Shown piece by piece: positions 57,077-64,000 of a stretch of 64,000 nt of DNA. The notes beneath the pieces were generated by a model. The model worked only from the letters and a program-made list of their open reading frames with translations, was not told the DNA's origin and searched no databases. The stretch lies in the NCBI GenBank assembly GCA_903892355.1, contig CAITIE010000119.1, positions 1 to 64,000 on the forward strand. The letters are read 5' to 3'. How positions within the stretch are numbered: position 1 is the stretch's first letter; each line of letters opens with the position of its first letter. The stretch is from an uncultured Pirellula sp. (GTDB lineage Bacteria > Planctomycetota > Planctomycetia > Pirellulales > Pirellulaceae). The translations under genes and the position numbers were made by a program.

Positions 57077-59620
57077 ATGCGAATCCGTTTTTCATTGTCT
57101 CGATTGTCGGTTCTCGCTTTCGCGCTACCGATGGCCACCTTTATGTCCGCTGGTCTCTTTTGCGAGTCGCTGGCTCACGGCCAAGGCCTCGGTGCGACGC
57201 CGACCAATGGGTTCCGCGTTCCAGCAGGCTTTGAAGTAGAGATGGTGCATGAGGTTCCCTTGGCCGAGCAAGGCTCCTGGGTGGCGATGTGCGTCGACAT
57301 GAAGGGTCGGCTGATTGTGTCGGACCAGTATGGCAAGCTGTACCGAGTGACGCCTGCACCGAGTGGGGAGGATGCGAGCAAGACGGTGGTGGAGCCACTT
57401 GCGGTCGAAATCGGGATGGCGCAAGGACTGCTTCACACCAAAGATGGTTTGTACGTCGATGTGAACGGCAAGGGGCCGACGGGTGCAGGGCTGTATCGAT
57501 TGCAGGATCTCGATGGCGATGATCAGTTTGAAAAGATCGAGCACCTGATACCGCTCGAGGGTGGTGGTGAGCATGGTCCGCACGCCATCATTCCAGGGCC
57601 CGATGGTCGACTTTACATGTGCGCCGGGAACCAAACGGATCTACCTGCGAAAATCGATGCTTCTCGCGTGCCACGTCATTGGGGAGAGGATCACATGCTC
57701 GGGAGAATGCCCGATGCGCGTGGGTTTATGGCGACACGGCTTGCCCCAGGCGGCTTTGTCTTAAGTATGAAGCCGGATGGAAGCGATGTGGAACTGGTCG
57801 CGACAGGTTTCCGAAATGAGTACGATATCGCTTTCAATCCCAATGGGGACTTGTTCACCTACGATGCGGACATGGAGTGGGATATCGGTACACCATGGTA
57901 TCGACCGACTCGCGTCAATCACGTGATCAGTGGTGCTGAGTTTGGATGGCGCAACGGGACGGGCAAGTGGCCTGAGTATTTCGCGGACAGCTTCGGAGCC
58001 GTTGCCAATATCGGATACGGTTCGCCGACGGGAATTGTATTTGGGACGGGGGCTAAGTTCCCAGCCAAATTTCAGAATGCGCTGTTCATCAGCGACTGGA
58101 GCTATGGTGTTGTTTATGCGGTGAATCTGGAGCCGGACGGGTCCACATATAAGAGTACGTTTGAACCATTCGTCAGCGCTTCGCCGATGCCGGTTACCGA
58201 CTTGGTGATCCATCCGTCGGAGGGTTGCATGTACATGACCATCGGCGGACGCAAGGTCCAGTCGGCTCTTTACCGGATCAAGTATGTTGGCGGCGATAGT
58301 ACGGCAAAGGCTCAGTATCCCGATACGCCGGCGGCAGCATCGGCTAGGTCCGTTCGGCGAGCGCTGGAGGCGATGCATCGGGATGGCGCAAAGTTCGACA
58401 TCGATTTGGCCATGAGGCATTTAGGAAGCCCGGATCGCGCTGTTCGTACGGCCGCACGCTTGGCCCTTGAACATCAAGATTCGAGGTTATGGCGGGATCC
58501 GATCAATCAGTCGCTTTCGCCTCAAGCGGCCATCACCCTCGCGGTGGCGTTGGCTCGCAAGGGTGTTCCATCCGATCAAAAAGAGATTCAAAACAGTTTG
58601 CTTCGATTGCAATGGAGCAAGCTCAGCGGATCGGAAAAGCTGGAGTTGTTGCGAGCCTACCAATTGAGCTTCATGAGATTGGGTGAAGGGGATCCAGAGC
58701 TTCGACAGAAGATCGTTGCCCAGCTCGATTCGCATTTCCCAAGCCCTGATGGGGATTCGTTGGTGGATCGCGAATTGGCTCGCGTATTGATTTATTTGCA
58801 AGCACCCAAAATCATCGAGCGATGTGTTTCGCAAATGAGCACGGCGAATTCGGCGGAGCAGCAGATCCACTATGCGTTTTGCTTGCGAGACGCTAAGGAT
58901 GGCTGGACCGATGAGACTCGCAAGGCGTATTTTCAGTGGTTCTATCAGATAGCAACGGCCCGCGGGGGTGCATCGTTCGGCGGTTTTATTGAGAACATCC
59001 GTCAAGTGGCGATCGGTTGGTTGAGCGATGAAGAAAAAGCGAATCTTGGGGAACTGGTTGGTCCTCCCCCCGCTCCGAAAGATCCGATGGCGGACTTAGC
59101 ACCTCGATCGCAGGTGAAGCAGTGGACGGTTGATGAGCTTGCTAAACTGGCTCAAGAGAAGAAGTCCGGGTTTGATTATGAGCGAGGCAAGCAAATGTTT
59201 GCCGTGGCGCAGTGCTACAAGTGCCATCGCTTTGCGGGTCAGGGCGGGATTCAAGGTCCAGACTTGACGGCAGCGTCGCAGCGATTCAGTCCCCGCGACA
59301 TGCTCACATCGATCATTGAGCCTAGCAAAGAGATCAGCGATCAGTACGAGGCTACGATTTTCCAAACCGAAGAAGAAACGATCATTGGACGGGTGGCGAA
59401 TCTGAACGGCAACGTGCTGATGGTTTCCACCAACATGCTCGACCCGGGCAATTTCACCAACATTGAACGCCATGAGATCGTCGAGACCAAGGCTAGCAAG
59501 GTATCGATGATGCCTGGCGGGCTACTGGATACCTTGACCGCCGACGAGGTCATCGACCTATTGGTCTACCTCCAAGCAGGAGGAAACCCGAAGAGCGAGC
59601 GGTATAGCCAAAGGAACTAG
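57077..59620 (+). CDS. PVC-type heme-binding protein with beta-propeller
   Basis: An 847-residue protein. A signal peptide ends near residue 36 (SLAHGQG). The N-terminal ~350 residues form a glucose-dehydrogenase-like propeller (FRVPAGFEVEMVHEVP, DEYDIAFNPNGDLFTYDADMEWD-like segment, GADEFGWRNGTGK-like segment). HEAT-like helices follow (about 420-620), then a C-terminal cytochrome domain with CYKCH (713-717) and the family's ITEPSKEISDQYE-type tail (here SIIEPSKEISDQYEA). This is the planctomycete/verrucomicrobial heme-binding family often near sugar or polymer degradation genes. A dehydrogenase or electron-transfer function is inferred. Confidence 0.9.
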   Translation: MRIRFSLSRLSVLAFALPMATFMSAGLFCESLAHGQGLGATPTNGFRVPAGFEVEMVHEVPLAEQGSWVAMCVDMKGRLIVSDQYGKLYRVTPAPSGEDASKTVVEPLAVEIGMAQGLLHTKDGLYVDVNGKGPTGAGLYRLQDLDGDDQFEKIEHLIPLEGGGEHGPHAIIPGPDGRLYMCAGNQTDLPAKIDASRVPRHWGEDHMLGRMPDARGFMATRLAPGGFVLSMKPDGSDVELVATGFRNEYDIAFNPNGDLFTYDADMEWDIGTPWYRPTRVNHVISGAEFGWRNGTGKWPEYFADSFGAVANIGYGSPTGIVFGTGAKFPAKFQNALFISDWSYGVVYAVNLEPDGSTYKSTFEPFVSASPMPVTDLVIHPSEGCMYMTIGGRKVQSALYRIKYVGGDSTAKAQYPDTPAAASARSVRRALEAMHRDGAKFDIDLAMRHLGSPDRAVRTAARLALEHQDSRLWRDPINQSLSPQAAITLAVALARKGVPSDQKEIQNSLLRLQWSKLSGSEKLELLRAYQLSFMRLGEGDPELRQKIVAQLDSHFPSPDGDSLVDRELARVLIYLQAPKIIERCVSQMSTANSAEQQIHYAFCLRDAKDGWTDETRKAYFQWFYQIATARGGASFGGFIENIRQVAIGWLSDEEKANLGELVGPPPAPKDPMADLAPRSQVKQWTVDELAKLAQEKKSGFDYERGKQMFAVAQCYKCHRFAGQGGIQGPDLTAASQRFSPRDMLTSIIEPSKEISDQYEATIFQTEEETIIGRVANLNGNVLMVSTNMLDPGNFTNIERHEIVETKASKVSMMPGGLLDTLTADEVIDLLVYLQAGGNPKSERYSQRN

Positions 59621-59927
59621 TCAACTAATGGTGCGATGCAAGCAAGCAATTGGCCAATTTCATTCATCGCTGTGATCATGAGTTGCAGGACCGTAGCGAT
59701 CGAGACCCAGACTTAATACTGGATTCGAGCATTGCGATCCATTTAGAATGAGGCTAGATGGTTCGGATGGTGGCGGGATTAGGTATGCAGCTTGTTTTTC
59801 GGCAACGTGATGTACCATTCTCGCCATACAATTGCGATGATCCTTGTTTTGTCGGCGTTCTGGTCGATTCGCCAGCCACTACGAGGTGTGCGTCGGAGAT
59901 TCTGCCGTTAAGATACATGCATTGACG
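59621..59927. other. Intergenic region, nothing recognised
   Basis: About 300 nt between the heme protein and the PQQ-like propeller gene. No repeat, RNA gene or terminator was seen; it must hold the promoter of the next gene. Confidence 0.4.
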
Positions 59928-61298
59928 ATGGCTATGTTTCACCTACAGCGGATGAGGGCTGGGAGAATGCGCGCGAATCGACTTGCTACATTATGTACAA
60001 CGTCCAGTCGGCTTTGGGACACGTACTCCAAGCCTGTACATGCTCGAACATTTTGGATGGGACTCGGTTTGGCTGCAGCGTTAGGTTCGTGGAATGCTGC
60101 TCAAGGGGTTTCGGACGAGTGGGGGCATTGGCGAGGTCCGATCGGCAATGGGGTTTCCAATGATGCGAAGCCACCGATCGAGTTTGGAGCTGGAAAAAAT
60201 CTCCGATGGAAAGTGGAAATACCGGGGAATGGCTCCTCGTCGCCTGTGGTTTGGGGGGAGCGAGTCTTTGTGACGACGGCGGTCACTACGGGCAAGAAGA
60301 ACGAATGGGATTTTCGAGTCCTATGCTACGATCGAGCGACAGGGAAAGAGAAGTGGTCGCAAACCGCAGTGATCGCATCGCCCCACGAAGGCACACACGA
60401 GACGAACGGATTCGCTTCAGGCTCGCCGTGCACCGATGGAGAGCGGGTGTACGCAACCTTTGGATCACGCGGATTGTTTTGCTACAGCATGGCGGGAGAG
60501 CTTCTTTGGAAACGCGATCTAGGGGACATGAACATCCGCGCCGGGTTCGGTGAGGGAAGTTCCCCAACAATCGCCGATGACCTGCTGATTGTGCCTTGGG
60601 ACCACGAAGGCCCATCCAAACTCTATGCGTTGGACAAGAAGACCGGCGAGATCGTTTGGGATGTGGCCCGCGAAGAGCCAACGTGCTGGGCGACACCATT
60701 GATCGTCCAAGGCCCAGGGGGTGCCAAGCAAATTGTAATGAACGGACAGAATGCAGCCCGCGGCTATGATTTGAAAACCGGCAAAGAGCTTTGGAAGTGC
60801 GCGGGTCAAACCCAACGCCCATGTGCTTCGGCGGTCGCAGCCGATGGTGTCGTCTATGTCGCTAGCGGTTTCCGTGGTTCCTTCATCGGCGCTTTTTCGA
60901 TCGATGGGAAAGGGGATCTGCAAGGAACGAAAAGCGTTCGTTGGACTCAATCCAAGGACACTCCGGATGTTGCGTCACCAATCCTGTCCAATGGCCGCCT
61001 TTATTACTACAAGGAGAAGACCGGCCTGCTGACATGCGTGGATGCAGCCACCGGAAAATCGCTCTACACGGCGAGTCGTGTTCCGGGCGTTTCGAGAACG
61101 TACGCATCCCCGGTCGCTGCAAACGGCTTTGTGTATTTGACGGACCGGGGGGGGACGATCGTGGTGATCGAAGACTCTCCCAACCTCAAGGTGGTGGCGA
61201 CTAATGAGACAGGCGAAGGGGTCGATGCAACTCCGGCGCTGGTTGGCAACCAACTCTTTGTTCGGGGAGAAAAGCACTTGTTCTGTTTCGCCCCGTAG
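59928..61298 (+). CDS. PQQ-like beta-propeller protein (BamB-type repeats)
   Basis: About 456 residues. After a hydrophobic export segment (TFWMGLGLAAALGSWNAAQG) the mature part begins HWRGPIGNGVS, a very common planctomycete start, and carries propeller blades of the PQQ-enzyme type: YDRATGKEKW, LDKKTGEIVW, YDLKTGKELWKC and DAATGKSLYT. No PQQ-binding catalytic site is evident, so it is a structural or binding propeller rather than a clear dehydrogenase. The true start is uncertain between several ATGs from 59928 to 59967; the frame opens at TTG 59844. Confidence 0.8.
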   Translation: MAMFHLQRMRAGRMRANRLATLCTTSSRLWDTYSKPVHARTFWMGLGLAAALGSWNAAQGVSDEWGHWRGPIGNGVSNDAKPPIEFGAGKNLRWKVEIPGNGSSSPVVWGERVFVTTAVTTGKKNEWDFRVLCYDRATGKEKWSQTAVIASPHEGTHETNGFASGSPCTDGERVYATFGSRGLFCYSMAGELLWKRDLGDMNIRAGFGEGSSPTIADDLLIVPWDHEGPSKLYALDKKTGEIVWDVAREEPTCWATPLIVQGPGGAKQIVMNGQNAARGYDLKTGKELWKCAGQTQRPCASAVAADGVVYVASGFRGSFIGAFSIDGKGDLQGTKSVRWTQSKDTPDVASPILSNGRLYYYKEKTGLLTCVDAATGKSLYTASRVPGVSRTYASPVAANGFVYLTDRGGTIVVIEDSPNLKVVATNETGEGVDATPALVGNQLFVRGEKHLFCFAP

Positions 61299-61468
61299 GC
61301 TCGTAACGCACCCGCGATACCTTGTGAAGTACGATACCCGCCAAGCCACTAGGGCATCCGATAGAACAGGTCCGATGCAAGCTGTCGGATACAACAGGGC
61401 AGCGGAGTTCTCCAAGTTAAGAATACTGCGGCGTTTCACGGAAGTGGGACGCCGTTTTCGTTGGCCCA

Positions 61469-61497
61469 TTGGATCTCTCGGAAATTCCTTCTATACT
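61469..61497 (+). promoter_or_regulatory. Sigma-70-type promoter of the marR-RND operon
   Basis: TTGGAT (61469-61474), a 17-nt spacer, and TATACT (61492-61497) give a good vegetative promoter, 43 nt before the MarR start codon. It precedes the inverted repeat by 3 nt. Confidence 0.65.
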
Positions 61498-61500
61498 TAG

Positions 61501-61521
61501 ATAGTTCTTTGCTCGAACTAT
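61501..61521. promoter_or_regulatory. Inverted repeat, likely MarR operator
   Basis: ATAGTTC (61501-61507) and GAACTAT (61515-61521) are perfect 7-bp arms with a 7-nt spacer. They cover the expected transcription start just after the -10 box. A MarR dimer bound here would block its own operon, the usual logic for MarR-controlled efflux genes. Confidence 0.75.
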
Positions 61522-61539
61522 TCTCCGTGAGAAGCATCT

Positions 61540-62013
61540 ATGAGTGGGTTGGAAGAGCGGGCGCGCGATTTTGGGTCGGTGGTTCGTGAAATCCTTAAGC
61601 AATTTCAGAGGCTGCATGATTCGCAAGCTTGTGGGCAGCACGCAAACCTGGGGCACCAGGATCTTCGTTTGATCGAATGCTTGGGGGAATTGGGGCCGCA
61701 GATGATGCGATCGCTGGCGGAGCATTTAGGGTTGGCGGTCAATTCGATGACCGCCATTGTGGATGGTTTGGAGCAAAAGGGACTGGCATTGCGCACGCGG
61801 TCTGCAACCGATCGCCGTGTGATCCATGTCGAGCTAACCGCTCGAGGGCAAGCCACGTACGAGTTAGCTGCCAACGCCAAGTTGCAGTTCCACCGTGCGC
61901 TCTTGGGAGCATTGACCGAGGACGAACAGGCGATCCTCTTGGTGTTGTTTCGAAAGATTGCCCGCGAAGGATGGAAGCAAGTGGAGCGATTCTCGGAGTC
62001 GCAGGTGAGTTGA
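61540..62013 (+). CDS. MarR-family transcriptional regulator
   Basis: A 157-residue winged-helix protein. The recognition helix region is MMRSLAEHLGLAVNSMTAIVDGLEQKGLALRTRS and the wing is ATDRRVIHVELTARG with the conserved DRR. GAGAAG precedes the ATG. It most likely represses the downstream RND pump until a ligand is bound; the operator is described in a separate entry. The gap to the adaptor gene is 152 nt without an evident terminator. Confidence 0.93.
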   Translation: MSGLEERARDFGSVVREILKQFQRLHDSQACGQHANLGHQDLRLIECLGELGPQMMRSLAEHLGLAVNSMTAIVDGLEQKGLALRTRSATDRRVIHVELTARGQATYELAANAKLQFHRALLGALTEDEQAILLVLFRKIAREGWKQVERFSESQVS

Positions 62014-62165
62014 TGCTTCAAGACCTTCGTTACGAAATGCACTATTTTTTCATGCCCGATTTTTCCCAAGCTCGAGTGCTTCATCCTTCATCACCAGATG
62101 GAGCGAGGGCCGTGTTGCTTGTGGTTGTAGTAAAAATTCTTAGCCGGGCATCCAAGGTGTAGTTC

Positions 62166-63590
62166 ATGAGCAGCAAGTTGATCGAACCATCGGAACGAGT
62201 TACTCACGTAACCGAACCTTTAGCGCCGCCGTCGCGAGCGACGTCTAACTGGACGAATTGGGCGTGGGTCGTTGTTGCGGCACTAAGCTTTTTGGCCGGT
62301 CGTTTTTGGGTCGGGGAGCGTCACCGGGAGCCATTAGTCGCATTGAACGAAGATGGTTCCGCATCTTCGTTGTATCGAGGTGATGCCGTTGTGGTTACCG
62401 CCGAGACGGTGACGTTGCGTCCGATCCAGCGAACTGTCGATGCTGTTGGGACACTACATGGTTTTGAGGAATTGACGGTCAGTTCCAAAGTAGAGGGGCG
62501 AGTCGAAAAAATCCATCACGATTTATCAAGTATTGTCAAACCTGGGGAGATCTTGTTGGAACTCGATGCGACGGATGCGAGGTTAGCCGTCGATCAATCC
62601 GAACGAAGCTTGCAGGCAGAACTTGCGAAATGGGGATTTGCATCGGTACCTGACGAAGGATACGACCTGAGTCAATTGCCGATGGTGGTATCGTCGCGGT
62701 TGCGATTCGATTTGGCGAAATCTCGATTGGATCGAATGCTTCCCTTGGAGACGACGAAGTCGATTAGCCAGGATGACTTAGAGCAAGCGAAATCCGAATC
62801 GCAAATCACGGAGTCCGATTGGAAGAATCAATTGCTGATGGCGAATTCGGCTGCGGCCGTGGCGAGGCTCCGAGCAGCGGAACTCGCGATTGCCAAACAG
62901 AAACTCAGGGATTGCGAAATTCGGGTTCCGACACCGACGTTGACCGGGAATCCGCAGGACGAAATCTATACCGTGTCGGAACGCATGGTTTCGGAGGGAA
63001 CTCTGTTGCGACCTGGTACCGAAGTCTTTCGACTGGTGTTAGGGAGAACGCTCAAGTTGCGGTTGCCGGTACCTGAAGTCCATTCTTCGCGGATAGCCGT
63101 AAATGAGAAGGTTCTGATTGCAACCTCCTCGATGCCTGAGGGACGCGTTGGTCGAGTTGCAAAAATTAGTCCATCGATCGAGCGTACCACGCGGACGTTT
63201 ATCGTCGAGGTGGAGGTGCCCAACGAGGATGGGAAATGCAAACCGGGGAGCTTTGCGAAAGCGAGTATTCAGGTGGGTATTTCCGAGAAGGCAGCTACGG
63301 TTCCTCTGTCGGCGCTTTATTCATTGGCTGGGATCAACAAAATATTTTTGGTCCAAGGAGACCACGTTCGAGAGATCCAAGTTACTCTCGGGGAGCAAAC
63401 CAGCGAGTGGGTCGAGATCGCATCGCCGTCGATTCCTTCGGATTCCCGCGTGGTGACCAGCGGTCAGCGGATGCTTTCGGATGGAGCGCCGGTTATCGAA
63501 CGCAAGCTCGGGCAGGCTTCTGCTCCGGAAAGCTCGAAAGTCGATGCGTTCAAGAACTCTCCCACCGGCACGAGTGAGGTGACAGAGTGA
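62166..63590 (+). CDS. RND efflux periplasmic adaptor (HlyD/MFP family)
   Basis: A 474-residue protein. A membrane anchor at about 37-56 (WAWVVVAALSFLAGRFWVG) is followed by a lipoyl-like half (GTLHGFEELTVSSKVEGRVEKIHHDLSSIVKPGEILLELD), a long coiled-coil hairpin (about 130-250), the second lipoyl half and beta-barrel (LRPGTEVFRLVLGRTLKLRLPVPE), and the membrane-proximal domain. It links an inner-membrane RND pump to an outer-membrane channel. Its stop overlaps the pump start by 1 nt (TGATG). Confidence 0.93.
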   Translation: MSSKLIEPSERVTHVTEPLAPPSRATSNWTNWAWVVVAALSFLAGRFWVGERHREPLVALNEDGSASSLYRGDAVVVTAETVTLRPIQRTVDAVGTLHGFEELTVSSKVEGRVEKIHHDLSSIVKPGEILLELDATDARLAVDQSERSLQAELAKWGFASVPDEGYDLSQLPMVVSSRLRFDLAKSRLDRMLPLETTKSISQDDLEQAKSESQITESDWKNQLLMANSAAAVARLRAAELAIAKQKLRDCEIRVPTPTLTGNPQDEIYTVSERMVSEGTLLRPGTEVFRLVLGRTLKLRLPVPEVHSSRIAVNEKVLIATSSMPEGRVGRVAKISPSIERTTRTFIVEVEVPNEDGKCKPGSFAKASIQVGISEKAATVPLSALYSLAGINKIFLVQGDHVREIQVTLGEQTSEWVEIASPSIPSDSRVVTSGQRMLSDGAPVIERKLGQASAPESSKVDAFKNSPTGTSEVTE

Positions 63591-64000
63591 TGAGCATTTC
63601 CGAACTTTGCATTCGGCGGCCGGTCTTTACCTGGGTATTGGTCGTTGTGCCTGTGGTGTTGGGGTTGGTTTCCTACTTTGAGTTGGGAGTCGATTTGTTT
63701 CCGAAGGTCGACTTTCCTGTGATCTCGATTTCAGCCGCACTTCCGGGTGCGAGCGCTGAGGAGATGGAAAGCTCGGTGACTAAGCCGCTGGAGGAGGCTC
63801 TCAATACGATTTCAGGGATCGATGAGTTACGTTCGACAACGCGCGAAGGTAGTTGCACGGTCGTGGTGCGATTCGTGCTCGAGAAGAATGGTGACGTGGG
63901 CGCGCAGGAAGCTCGAGACAAAATATCTTCGATCACTCGCCAGTTACCAGAGGGGATGGAGACACCCTTGGTCAACAAATTCGATTTGGATGCGGCACCG
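63590..64000 (+). CDS. RND efflux transporter permease, N-terminal part (runs off window)
   Basis: The first 137 codons are present. The start reads MSISELCIRRPVFTWVLVVV, the standard entry of AcrB/MdtB-type pumps, then the periplasmic segment GVDLFPKVDFPVISISAALPGASAEEMESSVTKPLEEALNTISGIDELRS, the invariant PN1 region. It would export hydrophobic compounds by proton exchange in complex with the adaptor encoded directly upstream. The 3' end lies outside the window, so specificity cannot be judged. Confidence 0.95.
   Translation, partial: MSISELCIRRPVFTWVLVVVPVVLGLVSYFELGVDLFPKVDFPVISISAALPGASAEEMESSVTKPLEEALNTISGIDELRSTTREGSCTVVVRFVLEKNGDVGAQEARDKISSITRQLPEGMETPLVNKFDLDAAP

Overview
The window is chromosomal DNA from a planctomycete, most likely a member of the Pirellulaceae (the Rhodopirellula / Blastopirellula relatives). 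The evidence is the gene content: paired DUF1549/DUF1553 cytochrome-like proteins and DUF1501 proteins, a DUF1559-type pseudopilin, a protein kinase fused to sulfatase-modifying-factor (FGE) domains beside an ECF sigma factor, PVC-type heme-binding propellers, a PEP-CTERM protein, and a 16S rRNA gene followed directly by a terminator instead of a 23S gene. No phage, insertion sequence, CRISPR array or tRNA gene was seen.

Layout. 1-500: 3' end of a 16S rRNA gene and its terminator. 540-7,000: a short pseudopilin, a cysteine-synthase-like enzyme and a nucleoside-type MFS transporter on the minus strand, argH on the plus strand, then a cytochrome c/DUF2231 membrane protein and a secreted esterase. 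7,450-16,300: mutL, a GAF-GAF-GGDEF protein, a sigma-54 activator in tandem with an MFS transporter, and a methyltransferase, with a 19-nt tandem repeat between the last two. 16,700-23,550: a Wzz/GumC-like protein and a translationally coupled DUF1549-LamG-DUF1553 / DUF1501 pair. 23,570-28,520: a kinase-FGE gene with a frameshift in its second FGE domain and its ECF sigma factor, lying between copies of a dispersed repeat (one on the left, three 176-nt tandem copies on the right). 28,530-34,040: purH, and a cupin / TIM-barrel / Gfo-Idh-MocA sugar catabolism operon closed by a strong terminator.

34,270-39,770 is the most interesting part: an encapsulin-type (HK97-fold, family 2) nanocompartment shell carrying an inserted cyclic-nucleotide-binding-like domain. 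Two nucleotides later comes a SufS-like cysteine desulfurase with a 190-residue low-complexity N-terminal extension (the expected cargo-loading region), then an ATP-grasp enzyme and a SsuD/SfnG-like flavin monooxygenase. Together they look like a sulfur-handling compartment with desulfonation and ligase functions attached.

39,800-50,000: a DegT-family aminotransferase, the flagellar export genes fliP-fliQ-fliR-flhB (flhB has an altered autocleavage motif), a secreted GH5-like hydrolase, a PHP-domain phosphoesterase, a PEP-CTERM protein and a PepSY membrane protein. 50,150-61,300: a very large cytochrome/WD40/DUF1549/DUF1553 protein, its DUF1501 partner, a PVC-type heme protein and a PQQ-like propeller. 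61,470-64,000: a MarR regulator with a visible promoter and inverted-repeat operator, followed by an RND efflux adaptor and the beginning of the RND pump, which runs off the window.
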